Translations under genes and position numbers: made by a program | Shown here: piece by piece, positions 7,976 through 15,955 of the stretch | How positions within the stretch are numbered: position 1 is the first letter of the stretch | Layout of the letters: every line of letters begins with the position of its first letter | Source: Pseudomonadota bacterium | GTDB lineage: Bacteria > Pseudomonadota > Gammaproteobacteria > Burkholderiales > Thiobacillaceae | NCBI GenBank assembly: GCA_021848725.1 | Contig: JAJZTS010000018.1 | Span: forward strand, 1 to 37,091 | DNA length: 37,091 bases | Direction of reading: 5' to 3' | The notes under the pieces: model-generated | Database searches by the model: none | What the model saw: the letters and a program-made list of their open reading frames with translations, nothing else | Told to the model about the DNA's origin: nothing

Positions 7976-8904
7976 GCCAAAGACTTGAGGTCGCCGCTGC
8001 GGTGATCGAGCGGCCGGACGGCAGCTTCCTCATGGCCTGCCGGCCCGAGGGCAAGGCCTACGCCGGCTGGTGGGAATTCCCCGGCGGCAAGGTCGAGGCC
8101 GGCGAGACCGCGCGCGATGCGCTGGTGCGCGAGCTGCAGGAGGAGCTGGGCATCGTCGTGACCGGCGCCTATCCCTGGATCAGCCGCTTCTACGATTACC
8201 CCCACGCCCAGGTGAACCTGTGCTTCTTCCGGGTCACCGACTGGCAGGGCGAGCCGCATCCGCACGAAGGCCAGCAATTGGCCTGGACCCATGCCGCCCG
8301 GCCCGAGGTCGAACCCATCCTACCGGCCAACGGCCCGATTTTGCGCGGGCTGTCGTTGCCGCTGGTTTATGCGATCTCCGATGTCGAACACCTCGGGGTT
8401 GAGGCCTTTCTCCGGCGCCTGGACGAACGCTTCGCCGCCGGCCTGCGTCTGCTGCAGTTGCGCGAGAAACAGATGCCGGCCAAAGACTTCGAACAACTGG
8501 CACGTGCGGTGGCCAAGCGCTGCCGCGCCGCCGGTGCCCAGTTGTTGCTCAACGGCGATATCGAATTGGCGAGCGAATTGGGCGTCGGTGTTCACCTCAC
8601 TTCGAACCAATTGGCCAACCTTAGGCAAAGGCCTGAGCTGGCCTGGGTTGGCGCCTCTTGCCACGATGAAACTGAATTGGGCCGGGCGGTTGAGCTGGGC
8701 GCCGACTTCGCCGTATTGTCACCGGTGTTGCCGACCGCCTCGCATCCGGGTGCGCCCACTTTGGGTTGGCCGCGTTTTGCCGAGTTGGTGACACATTGCC
8801 CAATGCCGGTCTTTGCCCTGGGTGGGCTGACCGAGGCCGACCTCGATCTCGCTCGACGCCATGGCGCCCACGGCATCGGTTTGAAAGGCCAGGCATGGCG
8901 TTGA
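7972..8904 (+). CDS. Nudix hydrolase (MutT-like) fused to a ThiE-like domain
   Basis: Two-domain protein of 310 residues. Residues 1-130 form a MutT-type Nudix domain: the box GGKVEAGETARDALVRELQEELG is complete with both catalytic glutamates, so hydrolysis of oxidised dNTPs such as 8-oxo-dGTP is likely. Residues 135-310 resemble thiamine-phosphate synthase (ThiE/TenI): LLQLREKQM, LLLNGDIELASELGVGVHL and FALGGLTEADL follow the TIM-barrel order. However, the usual GQ-D segment after VHL is replaced by TSNQL, and the late VGPIFPT-type segment reads LSPVLPT. The second domain may not make thiamine phosphate. Start 7972 overlaps the DUF815 stop. Confidence 0.88.
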   Translation: MSQRLEVAAAVIERPDGSFLMACRPEGKAYAGWWEFPGGKVEAGETARDALVRELQEELGIVVTGAYPWISRFYDYPHAQVNLCFFRVTDWQGEPHPHEGQQLAWTHAARPEVEPILPANGPILRGLSLPLVYAISDVEHLGVEAFLRRLDERFAAGLRLLQLREKQMPAKDFEQLARAVAKRCRAAGAQLLLNGDIELASELGVGVHLTSNQLANLRQRPELAWVGASCHDETELGRAVELGADFAVLSPVLPTASHPGAPTLGWPRFAELVTHCPMPVFALGGLTEADLDLARRHGAHGIGLKGQAWR

Positions 8905-9329
8905 GCACGCGCCAGGTTTTTCTGGCCGTACCGTGGCTCGCGATCGGGCTGGTCGTGGCTTCGATAGGGTGGTGGCAGACGCGCACGCCGGAGCCCGCCC
9001 AAACCGCCGCCTGCCCAGACTTGCATGTCGGTTGCGCACTGCAACTCGATGGCCGCACTGTCACCGTGCGCGTCGAAGGCAAGTTGCAAGTGCTCAAGCC
9101 CTTCCAGCTCACGGTGAACGCGCCCGGTGCGCGCAAGGTGCAGGCCCAGTTCACCATGGCCAGCATGGACATGGGTTTTAATCTCTACAGCTTGCGGCCG
9201 GATGCCCAAGGCGGCTTTCGGGCACGCATTGTGTTGCCGGTCTGCGTTAGCGGCCGGCGCGATTGGGTGATGTCGCTGGAAATCGACGGCCGACGAATTG
9301 ATCTGCCCTTCGTCACAGAGCTGTCATAA
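8895..9329 (+). CDS. Membrane-anchored periplasmic protein with Met-rich motif, unknown function
   Basis: Protein of 144 residues with one N-terminal membrane segment (about residues 8-26) and a periplasmic domain predicted to be all beta. The domain contains M88-x2-M91-x-M93 followed by GFNLYSL, then LPVCVSGRRDW with Cys117, and Cys40 and Cys47 near the anchor. This Met/Cys pattern recalls copper-handling domains of the FixH/YtkA kind, but I cannot assign a family firmly. It overlaps the Nudix stop by 10 nt and closes that operon. A PCuAC copper chaperone lies 0.8 kb downstream on the other strand. Its stop codon lies inside the phoU Pho box. A role in copper delivery is inference only. Confidence 0.7.
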   Translation: MALSTRQVFLAVPWLAIGLVVASIGWWQTRTPEPAQTAACPDLHVGCALQLDGRTVTVRVEGKLQVLKPFQLTVNAPGARKVQAQFTMASMDMGFNLYSLRPDAQGGFRARIVLPVCVSGRRDWVMSLEIDGRRIDLPFVTELS

Positions 9330-9354
9330 TTTCGTCCTAACGGCTGCTTATAAT
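9321..9354 (+). promoter_or_regulatory. Pho box and -10 element of phoU
   Basis: CTGTCATAATTTCGTCCT (9321-9338) starts with a perfect CTGTCAT half, then a 4-nt AT spacer and a weaker second half TCGTCCT (4 of 7). Exactly 10 nt later comes a perfect TATAAT (9349-9354). In PhoB-dependent promoters the Pho box takes the place of the -35 element at this same distance. The box overlaps the stop codon of the upstream gene. Confidence 0.65.
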
Positions 9355-9395
9355 GGATGACCGGCCGCGTCATTGGCCGATGAAGAGGAACAGAC

Positions 9396-10094
9396 ATGCC
9401 CGCGGAACATACCTATAAACAATTCGATGCCGAACTCGAAGCGGTGCGCGCGCGCGTGCTGGAGATGGGCGGCTTGGTTGAAGAACAGATCAATCGCGCA
9501 GTCGATGCCCTGGTGACCGGCGACATGGAGCTGGCCGACCAGGTGATGGCCATGGACCACAAAGTCAATGCGCTGGAAGTGGCGACCGACGAGGATTGCA
9601 CGCACATCATCGCCTTGCGCCAGCCGGCGGCGAGTGACCTGCGCTTGATCCTCACCATCATCAAGACCGTGACCGACTTGGAACGCATCGGCGACGAGGC
9701 GTCCAAGGTCGCGCGCATGACCAAGCAGATCTACCAGGGCGACCGCCTGACCGGCCCGCGCTACAGCGAGATCAAATACATGGCGGGCCTGGTCATCAAG
9801 ATGCTGCACAACGCGCTGGATGCCTTCGCCCGGCTCGATACCTCGGTCGCGGCACAACTGGCTCGGGCCGACATCGAGGTGGACGAGGAATTCCATCTGA
9901 TCACCCGCCACCTGATCACCTTCATGATGGAAGACCCGCGCACCATTTCGACCGTGATCGACCTGCTGTTCGTGGTCAAGGCGCTGGAGCGCATCGGCGA
10001 CCATTCCAAGAACATGTCGGAATATGTGGTCTACATGGTCAAGGGCAAGGACGTGCGCCACACCTCGATCGAGGAGCTGGAACGAGAGGCCTGA
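9396..10094 (+). CDS. phoU: Phosphate signalling protein PhoU
   Basis: All-helical cytoplasmic protein of 232 residues with two PhoU repeats. Each carries the family's metal-site helix pattern, seen in TDEDCTHIIALRQPAASDLR...TDLERIGDEASKVAR and in the second repeat ...KALERIGDHSKNMSEYVVYMVKG. PhoU couples the PstSCAB phosphate transporter to the PhoR/PhoB system and damps phosphate uptake. An AGAGGA ribosome site lies 6 nt before the ATG. It is not next to pst or phoBR genes here, and appears to be a single-gene unit with its own Pho box promoter and a strong terminator. Confidence 0.95.
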   Translation: MPAEHTYKQFDAELEAVRARVLEMGGLVEEQINRAVDALVTGDMELADQVMAMDHKVNALEVATDEDCTHIIALRQPAASDLRLILTIIKTVTDLERIGDEASKVARMTKQIYQGDRLTGPRYSEIKYMAGLVIKMLHNALDAFARLDTSVAAQLARADIEVDEEFHLITRHLITFMMEDPRTISTVIDLLFVVKALERIGDHSKNMSEYVVYMVKGKDVRHTSIEELEREA

Positions 10095-10122
10095 GCGCGT
10101 GGCTCACTCATCGCCTTCAAAG

Positions 10123-10149
10123 AAAAAGCCGGCATCTGCCGGCTTTTTT
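10123..10149. terminator. Bidirectional Rho-independent terminator between phoU and the PCuAC gene
   Basis: AAAAAGCCGGC (10123-10133), loop ATCT, and GCCGGCTTTTTT (10138-10149). The T run serves phoU on the plus strand, and the A run serves the convergent copper chaperone gene on the minus strand. Confidence 0.9.
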
Positions 10150-10164
10150 CATGGGGCGTGACGC

Positions 10165-10620
10165 TTAGTGAGGATGGTGCATCATGCCGCCGCCGACTTC
10201 GCGCACCTCGGCCTTCACCTCGACCGTCTCCGTCTTGCCCTTGGCATCGCGCAGCGTCAGGGTCAACGGCACGTGCTCGCCGGCCTTGAGCGGCGCTTTG
10301 AGCCCGAACAACATCAAATGCAGCCCGCCCGGGGCAAGTCGCACCGCCTTGGCCTTGGGCAGGGCGATCCGATCGACCCGGCGCATCACCATCATGCCCT
10401 TGTCCATCGCCATGTTGTGCAACTCGACGCTGCTCGCCATCGGGCTGCTCGCCTCGACCAAACTCAGCTCGGTGTCGGCGGTCAGGGTCATGAAGGCGCC
10501 GCCGACGTCTTGGCCGGGGGCGGTGGCACGGGCCCAGGCCTCGTCGATCCTGACGCCGGCGGCCCAGGCATTGGCCGATACGGCCAGGCTCAAGGCGATA
10601 ATCCAATTCCCTGTCTTCAT
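10165..10620 (-). CDS. Periplasmic copper chaperone PCuAC
   Basis: Precursor of 151 residues with a signal peptide ending near ANAWA-A. The cupredoxin-like domain carries the exact copper site H68-x10-M79-x21-H101-x-M103 that defines the PCuAC (DUF461) family. An extra Met/His tail, GGGMMHHPH, could bind another Cu(I). PCuAC proteins deliver Cu(I) to the CuA or CuB centres of cytochrome oxidases, often with a Sco protein; none is seen here. A ribosome site AAAGGGA precedes the ATG. The gene is divergent from regB-regA, with a RegA-like dyad between them, and convergent with phoU. Confidence 0.94.
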   Translation of the reverse strand: MKTGNWIIALSLAVSANAWAAGVRIDEAWARATAPGQDVGGAFMTLTADTELSLVEASSPMASSVELHNMAMDKGMMVMRRVDRIALPKAKAVRLAPGGLHLMLFGLKAPLKAGEHVPLTLTLRDAKGKTETVEVKAEVREVGGGMMHHPH

Positions 10621-10707
10621 CTGATCCCTTTCCGATCTTGCTTACCCATGGCGGGGCATGCTGCTACAGCCAAGGCCTAGTTTACGGCCTGCATCGGTGG
10701 TCTAGCG

Positions 10708-10757
10708 TGCGGCATTTCGCCGCATCGTTCAGGCTGGTGCCTGGGCAGGGCTACAAT
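10708..10757 (+). promoter_or_regulatory. regBA promoter: -10 element with upstream RegA-like dyad
   Basis: TGCGGC (10708-10713), a 5-nt spacer and GCCGCA (10719-10724) form a perfect inverted repeat of the GCGRC...GNCGC kind bound by RegA/PrrA. A TACAAT -10 element lies at 10752-10757. The ATG at 10765 follows after 7 nt, so the dyad is centred about 47 bp upstream of the likely start of transcription. That fits autoregulation and possible joint control of the divergent PCuAC gene. Confidence 0.5.
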
Positions 10758-10764
10758 GCGGGCC

Positions 10765-12018
10765 ATGGATACGGTTGCTTCGATGTCGCCCGCCGCCAAT
10801 CTGCTGCGGCGCCTGGCCTGGCTGCGCGTGCTCGCCATTGCCGGGCAGGCGCTGGCGATCGCGATCGCGACGCTGGGCCTCGGCATGTCCCTGCCGCTCA
10901 CACCGATGCTCGGCATCCTCGGCCTCTTGGCCGTGCTCGCCGCACTGAGCCTGTGGCGGCTGCGCCAGCCTTGGCCGCCGAGCGAGCCGGAGGTGTTCGC
11001 GCAACTGGCCGCTGACACGGTTGCCCTGTCGGGTCAGCTGTTTTTCAGCGGCGGTTATAGCAACCCCTTCGTGTCGCTGCTGTTGCTGCCGGTGATCTTG
11101 GCCGCCACTGCGCTGTCGCCGCGCTTCGCCTGGTTTACCGCCTTGTTGTGCGCGGCAGCCTACAGCCTGCTGATGTTCTGGCATGTGCCGCTGTCGGCGA
11201 TATCCGGCACCGATGCATTCAATCTGCACTTGATCGGCATGTGGCTCAATTTTCTGATCAGCGCCAGCTTGGTGGCCGGGTTCGTGGTGCGGCTGGCCGC
11301 CAGCCTGCGCCAGCGTGAGCGCGAGCTGGCTGCGGCGCGCGAACGGGCGCTACGCGATGCCGGCGTATTCGCGCTGGGTATGCAAGCGGCCGGCGCCGCG
11401 CATGAATTGTCGACGCCGCTGGCGACCATTGCGCTGGTGAGTCGGGAGCTGCAGGATGAATACGGCAACGACCCGGAGTTGGCCGAGCCCTTGCAAGTGC
11501 TACGGCAGCAGGCCGATCGTTGCAAGACGCTGCTGACGCGGTTGACGGTCAGTGCCGGTGCCGGCCGCGAAGCGGGGCCGATGCCGCTCGATACTTGGCT
11601 CGCGGAGACGATCGAACATTGGCAATTGATGCGGCCGAACGTCGTCGTGCAGGTGCAACTCCATGGCGGGCGGCCGGCCCTGCCTATCCGCCCCGATCCC
11701 ATCTTGGCCCAGGCCTTGGTCAGCCTTTACAACAATGCCGCGGAGGCCTCGCCCGAAAACGTCGGGATCGAATGCGAATGGGATACCGAGCAACTGCGCG
11801 TGCGCGTGCTCGACCGCGGTCCCGGCATCAGTTCGGAGCTGGCCGAGACGGCGGGCCGCCAGGCGGTCAGCAGCAAGGGGGAAGGCCGCGGCGTCGGCCT
11901 GCTGCTTACCCATGCCGGCGTGGAACATCTTGGCGGCGAGGCCCTGTTGGCCGCACGCGCTGGCGGCGGCAGCATCGCCAGCATCAGCGTGCCCTTGGTG
12001 GCCTTGAAGACGCAATGA
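10765..12018 (+). CDS. regB: RegB/PrrB-type redox-sensing histidine kinase
   Basis: Inner-membrane sensor kinase of 417 residues with about six membrane helices in residues 15-178. The quinone-sensing motif GGYSNPF lies at residues 96-102. The phospho-accepting H-box AAHELSTPLATIAL has His213. The redox-active cysteine position of the family is kept as Cys253 in QQADRCKTLL. N-box (LYNNAAEAS), G1 (DRGPGIS) and G2 (GEGRGVGLL) motifs complete the kinase domain. I prefer the start at 10765, since the ATG at 10756 falls within the -10 hexamer. It overlaps regA by ATGA. The family controls respiration, carbon fixation and related redox pathways. Confidence 0.93.
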   Translation: MDTVASMSPAANLLRRLAWLRVLAIAGQALAIAIATLGLGMSLPLTPMLGILGLLAVLAALSLWRLRQPWPPSEPEVFAQLAADTVALSGQLFFSGGYSNPFVSLLLLPVILAATALSPRFAWFTALLCAAAYSLLMFWHVPLSAISGTDAFNLHLIGMWLNFLISASLVAGFVVRLAASLRQRERELAAARERALRDAGVFALGMQAAGAAHELSTPLATIALVSRELQDEYGNDPELAEPLQVLRQQADRCKTLLTRLTVSAGAGREAGPMPLDTWLAETIEHWQLMRPNVVVQVQLHGGRPALPIRPDPILAQALVSLYNNAAEASPENVGIECEWDTEQLRVRVLDRGPGISSELAETAGRQAVSSKGEGRGVGLLLTHAGVEHLGGEALLAARAGGGSIASISVPLVALKTQ

Positions 12019-12572
12019 GCGGCTTGCCGTTCAGCGATCTATTGATCGTCGACGACGATGAGGCCTTTCGCGCCGTATTGGCGCGGGCCATGGGCCGGCG
12101 CGGTTTGACTGTGCGCCAAGCGGCGGATGCCGAGCAGGCTTGGCGCCTGGCTCAGGCCCAGCCGCCGCAGGCGGCCGTGATCGATTTGCGGATGCCGGGT
12201 GAATCCGGGCTGGTGCTGATCGAGCGGCTGAAAAAACTCGTGCCCGATATGCACATTGTGCTGTTGACCGGCTATGCCAGCATCGCGACGGCCGTCGAGG
12301 CAATCAAGCTGGGCGCGACGCATTACCTGGTCAAGCCGGCCGAGGCCGACGAGATTCTAGCCGCCTTGCAACGCGATCAAGGCGACGCCGGTATCGAGCC
12401 GGCCGAGACGCCGTTACCGGTAAAACGCTTGGAGTGGGAGCATATCCAGCGCGTGCTGGCCGAGCACGATGGCAATATTTCCTCCACCGCGCGCGCATTG
12501 AAGATGCACCGGCGCACCTTGCAACGGAAGCTGGCGAAGAAACCGGTACGCGACGGCGGCGAATCGCGTTAG
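12015..12572 (+). CDS. regA: RegA/PrrA-type response regulator
   Basis: Response regulator of 185 residues. The receiver domain spans residues 8-120 with acidic pocket DDD13-15, phospho-acceptor Asp57 (VIDLRMPGESG) and Lys107. After a Pro-containing linker comes a Fis-type helix-turn-helix, GNISSTARALKMHRRTLQRK, near residues 153-172, nearly identical in form to RegA/ActR/PrrA. It is translationally coupled to regB and ends 4 nt inside the convergent permease gene. Its likely targets include the dyad in its own promoter. Confidence 0.95.
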   Translation: MSGLPFSDLLIVDDDEAFRAVLARAMGRRGLTVRQAADAEQAWRLAQAQPPQAAVIDLRMPGESGLVLIERLKKLVPDMHIVLLTGYASIATAVEAIKLGATHYLVKPAEADEILAALQRDQGDAGIEPAETPLPVKRLEWEHIQRVLAEHDGNISSTARALKMHRRTLQRKLAKKPVRDGGESR

Positions 12573-13342
12573 CGCAAATAACGCCGCCGCTTCGAGCCGA
12601 CGGTCCAGGCCGTGGCCAGTGCGCAGCCGGCCACGGCCAATACGATGATCGGGCTGGCCGGCCAATCGCGTAGCGCCGACAGGGCCAGCCCGAGCGCATA
12701 ACCGGCTGCGCCGAGACCATAGCCCCAGACCAGGCCGCGGCCCTCGGCCAGCTTGTCGATGGCCAGGGCCGGCAAGATCAAGCTGGCGAAGACCAGATAG
12801 ACGCCGACCACCTGCACCGAGGCCGTCACCATCGTGGCCAAGACGAGGTAGAAGGCCAACGGCCGTTCCCCCAGACGCAGGATCGGCCACAGCATCAGCA
12901 TGATCGCGCTGAGCAGGGCGAGCGGCCAGAGTTGACCGTAATTGACCCACAAGATTTGGCCGACCAATAAGTCCTTCAGTTGTTCGCCGGCATGGGGGTC
13001 GTCGGCCAGCAATAAAACGCCCAGGCTGGCGGCCAGCGCGAAGGCGCTGCCGATCAGCGCCTCTTGTCGTTCGGGCCAAAGGCGTTCGCTCAAGCGAAAG
13101 GCCAGTGCAGCGACGATCGCCGCCGTCAGCGCGGCGGCTTGCACCTGCCAGCTTGTCGTCTCCCAACCCAGGGCATGGGCGGCGATCACGCCGAGGCCGG
13201 CAATTTGTGCGATGGCCAGGTCGATGAAGACGATGCCTTTGCGCAAGACTTGCCGGCCCAAAGGCACGTGCGTCGAAAGTACGATCAGGCCGGCCAAAAA
13301 CGGCGGTAACAGAATGGTCGGGTCCAGCGCGGCGAAATTCAT
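12569..13342 (-). CDS. Metal ABC transporter permease, ZnuB family
   Basis: Inner-membrane protein of 257 residues with seven to nine hydrophobic helices and the ABC-3 family core KGIVFIDLAIAQIAGLG, which contacts the ATPase. The family imports Zn(II), Mn(II) or Fe(II). It overlaps the upstream binding-protein gene by ATGA and is the last gene of the minus-strand run. Its stop overlaps the regA stop tail to tail, so no ATPase gene follows. The ATPase is not encoded anywhere in this run. Zinc is inferred from the COG0523 and DksA neighbours. Confidence 0.9.
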   Translation of the reverse strand: MNFAALDPTILLPPFLAGLIVLSTHVPLGRQVLRKGIVFIDLAIAQIAGLGVIAAHALGWETTSWQVQAAALTAAIVAALAFRLSERLWPERQEALIGSAFALAASLGVLLLADDPHAGEQLKDLLVGQILWVNYGQLWPLALLSAIMLMLWPILRLGERPLAFYLVLATMVTASVQVVGVYLVFASLILPALAIDKLAEGRGLVWGYGLGAAGYALGLALSALRDWPASPIIVLAVAGCALATAWTVGSKRRRYLR

Positions 13343-14238
13343 TTGCCGGCCTCCAGCATGCGGTCGAGCGTGTCATCGTAGAGGCCGAACAGATCCTTCG
13401 CCGCGGGGCTGCCGCCCACGCTGAATGGCAACTCGACCACCGGGATGCCGGCCCGTTCGGCCAGCCATTCGCTCGGCCGCGGTGAGAAATAGGCCGGGCG
13501 CAGGATCATCTTGGCCGGCGTCTGCTTCAGCCTGTCTAGCACGGTAGCCAGGTGGGCGGCCGACGGCTCGACGCCGGGCAGCGGTTCCAACTCGGCCACG
13601 GCATGGACGCCGAGCCAGGCCGGCAGGTAGGGATCGCGGTGTTGCATGACCACTGCCACCCCCCTCAGCCGGGCCGCCCGTTGCGACCATTTCTGTAGGG
13701 CGCCATGCCAGCGTAGCTTGAAGTCCGTCAAGCGGGCTTGGTAATAGCCGGTGTTGCTGGCATCGATTTGACTCAAGGCCTGGGCGAGACCGTCTGCAAC
13801 CGGCAGCAGATTGCGCGGATCGCCTTGGATATGCGGGTTGCCAGCCGGATGGATGTCGCCGCCGGCACGGTCAAGCCGGCTTGGCCGCTCCAGCAGGTTC
13901 ACCCTCCGCGCCGCCTCGAAATAGCCTGGGCCGCCCGGTTGCACACGGTTGTTGCCGCTCTCGCGTAGCAGCACCGGCAGCCAACCGATTTCGAGCTCGG
14001 CGCCGGTGCAGACGACCAGATCGGCCTGCCGCATCTTCGCGATCAGCGAAGGTCGCGCCTGGATGCGATGCGGGTCCTGCAGGGCGCTGGTGGCAGTGAA
14101 TATCTTCGCCTTGTCGCCACCGAGTTCCTGCGTCAACGCGCCCCATTCCGGTTCGCAGGCGAAGACGGTGACGTCCGCCTGAGCCCAGGTCGGCAACGCG
14201 GCCAGCGCTATCAAGAAAAGTCGAACCCAGATCGTCAT
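13339..14238 (-). CDS. Metal ABC transporter substrate-binding protein, ZnuA-like
   Basis: Periplasmic cluster A-I binding protein of 299 residues with a signal peptide ending near TWAQA-D. Candidate metal ligands are His57 (DPHRIQARPS), His130/His136 (GDIHPAGNPHIQGDP) and His200 (VMQHRDPY). The His-rich loop typical of many ZnuA proteins is missing. A purine-rich GGGGG site precedes the ATG. It follows the porin-like gene by 9 nt and is coupled to the permease. Mn(II) cannot be excluded, but the gene context favours zinc. Confidence 0.88.
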   Translation of the reverse strand: MTIWVRLFLIALAALPTWAQADVTVFACEPEWGALTQELGGDKAKIFTATSALQDPHRIQARPSLIAKMRQADLVVCTGAELEIGWLPVLLRESGNNRVQPGGPGYFEAARRVNLLERPSRLDRAGGDIHPAGNPHIQGDPRNLLPVADGLAQALSQIDASNTGYYQARLTDFKLRWHGALQKWSQRAARLRGVAVVMQHRDPYLPAWLGVHAVAELEPLPGVEPSAAHLATVLDRLKQTPAKMILRPAYFSPRPSEWLAERAGIPVVELPFSVGGSPAAKDLFGLYDDTLDRMLEAGK

Positions 14239-14247
14239 GATGTCCCC

Positions 14248-15603
14248 CTAGTATTTGTGGGCGCCGTGTGCGCCCAGGCTGTAGACGTATTGCAGCGCGA
14301 TCTGGTTCTCATCCAGGCCGGCCATGGATTTGTCACGGGCATATTGCAGGCGGACGAGGGAGAACTCGGAGGGTGACCAGTCCAGCATCAGGCTGTGTTT
14401 GCTCGGGCTGTAGTCGGCCAGGCTGGCGATGGTGCCGCCGAGGTCGGCGCCGTTGAGGCGGGCGGTGCCGCGATCAAGCCGATCGTATCGGTAGCCGAGG
14501 CGCCACATCGGCATGAATTGGTAGATGCCCTGGGCGTACCAGCCGGATTGCTCGCTTGCATAGGGACCGGTGATGCAAGGGGTGCATGCCAGGCTGCCCG
14601 ATTCGCTGCGCTGGAACCATTCCGTCTGGAATTTGAAATTGGTCTCGCGCGGATTGCCGTTCGGTGCCCACTTCCAGGTGAAGTCGGCCAGCCAAGTGCG
14701 GCTGCGGCCGGTGAAATCGCCGGTCAGCCCGGTGCCGGCCGGGTCGAGGCCGAAGAATGCACGGTCTTCCGCCCTGGTGCGCAAATAGGCAATGCCGCCG
14801 CGCCAACTATTGGATAGCCCGACATCGCCGCCGAGATGCAGGCCTAGGGTGGCGTCGCCAGCGCCGTTCTGGTTGCGGTCGCTGCCAGGGAAGTTGGCGC
14901 CACGGCCCAGTTCGCCGGTGATCTCGACCAACAGATCGGTCGGGGCCAGCCATTTCAATTGCACGCCATCTTGGCCATAACCCTCGCCGAACAGCACTTG
15001 GTACATCAGCGGGTTGTCGACGAAGTCCCAGGCGTGCGGATGCTGTTCGTTCATGTAGCCGATGGCCGAACGGAAGCGGCCGCCCTTCAGGGTGAAGCCG
15101 TTGCCCAGGCGCAAGGTCTGGAAATAGGCCTCTTCCACCGTCGCGCCGGTGCCGTCTTCATAGACGAGATTGGCTTGACCGCGGAAGTTGGGGTCGATGT
15201 CGGCCGCGAGCGACAGTTCCGAGGCATCGACGGAGAAACCCCGATTCATGCCTACGGCCGCTGGGCTGAGCGGCAAGAAGCCCGTGATATGCCGGTTCGG
15301 CACGTCTTTGAGATTGGCATAGTGACCGGTCAGGATCAGGCCGATCTCCGGGTTGAAGCTGTTGGCCGCCGCTGGCGGCGCGGCGGCGGGCTCGGCCACA
15401 TCGGCCTTGGCCGTCGCCTGTCCGGCCTGGCCTTCGGCCTGTTTCAGCCGAGCCTCCAGGGCCTGGATGCGGGCCTCGTAGTTTTGGCGCATCGCTTCGA
15501 TCTCCTTGCGGACGGCGGCGATGTCATCGCTGTTGTCTGCCTGCGCGGGCATGGCGAAGGCCATGGCAATGGCAGACGCGATCAGGGTGCGTCTTACATA
15601 CAT
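14248..15603 (-). CDS. Outer-membrane porin-like beta-barrel with N-terminal coiled coil
   Basis: Precursor of 451 residues. A signal peptide ends near MPAQA-D, then a coiled coil (about residues 27-60, IAAVRKEIEAMRQNYEARIQALEARL) and an Ala/Pro linker. A barrel region of alternating aromatic and polar strands runs to the C-terminus. Trimeric porins with such a coiled coil link the outer membrane to peptidoglycan or to each other. The protein ends in HKY rather than the usual C-terminal Phe. It lies 9 nt upstream of the ZnuA-like gene, which suggests it lets metal across the outer membrane. It has no TonB box that I can see, so I do not call it a TonB-dependent receptor. Confidence 0.75.
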   Translation of the reverse strand: MYVRRTLIASAIAMAFAMPAQADNSDDIAAVRKEIEAMRQNYEARIQALEARLKQAEGQAGQATAKADVAEPAAAPPAAANSFNPEIGLILTGHYANLKDVPNRHITGFLPLSPAAVGMNRGFSVDASELSLAADIDPNFRGQANLVYEDGTGATVEEAYFQTLRLGNGFTLKGGRFRSAIGYMNEQHPHAWDFVDNPLMYQVLFGEGYGQDGVQLKWLAPTDLLVEITGELGRGANFPGSDRNQNGAGDATLGLHLGGDVGLSNSWRGGIAYLRTRAEDRAFFGLDPAGTGLTGDFTGRSRTWLADFTWKWAPNGNPRETNFKFQTEWFQRSESGSLACTPCITGPYASEQSGWYAQGIYQFMPMWRLGYRYDRLDRGTARLNGADLGGTIASLADYSPSKHSLMLDWSPSEFSLVRLQYARDKSMAGLDENQIALQYVYSLGAHGAHKY

Positions 15604-15631
15604 GATGATTCCTCGAACGATGAACGTGCGG

Positions 15632-15651
15632 CGCCATCAAGGGCGATGGCG
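15632..15651 (-). promoter_or_regulatory. Hairpin upstream of the porin-like gene
   Basis: A 7-bp perfect stem (CGCCATC / GATGGCG) with a 6-nt loop lies in the 64-nt gap between the DUF2946 and porin-like genes. There is no T run, so it is not a classical terminator. It may stabilise or separate the downstream mRNA. A GAGGA ribosome site follows it. Confidence 0.35.
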
Positions 15652-15667
15652 GCTAAAGGCAACCGGC

Positions 15668-15955
15668 TCAGCCGAGGAAGGGGGGTGCGCGGGAACGGTA
15701 AAGAAGCTGGGCGGGCTGGCCGCTGTCGGACTGCGCTACCGGCCGGGCCGGGGTGAAGGTTTGGCCGGCGACGGCCATGGGCAGCGTGCCGGCCGCCGCA
15801 TGGTCGAAGACCGAATAGGCGGCACACAACTGACAGGCGGCGTGGGGCCGCTCTTTACTCTCGTCCTGGTGCGACAGGCCATGCAGCACGCCGCCCAGCT
15901 GACCTAACAGCAGGAAGGCGGTGAGCAGCAGGAGTCGAAGGCGGCCGAGGAGCAT
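15668..15955 (-). CDS. DUF2946-like small protein with Cys/His motif
   Basis: Protein of 95 residues with an N-terminal hydrophobic segment (residues 7-25, signal or anchor). It is followed by H-x2-L-x-H-Q and the motif PHAACQLCAAY, with a further His downstream. Such small CxxC/His proteins (DUF2946) often sit beside metal transport genes, and their function is unknown. A TAGAGT element lies 6 nt before the ATG, so it may have its own promoter and almost no leader. It is the next gene upstream of the porin-like gene, 64 nt away. Confidence 0.7.
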   Translation of the reverse strand: MLLGRLRLLLLTAFLLLGQLGGVLHGLSHQDESKERPHAACQLCAAYSVFDHAAAGTLPMAVAGQTFTPARPVAQSDSGQPAQLLYRSRAPPFLG

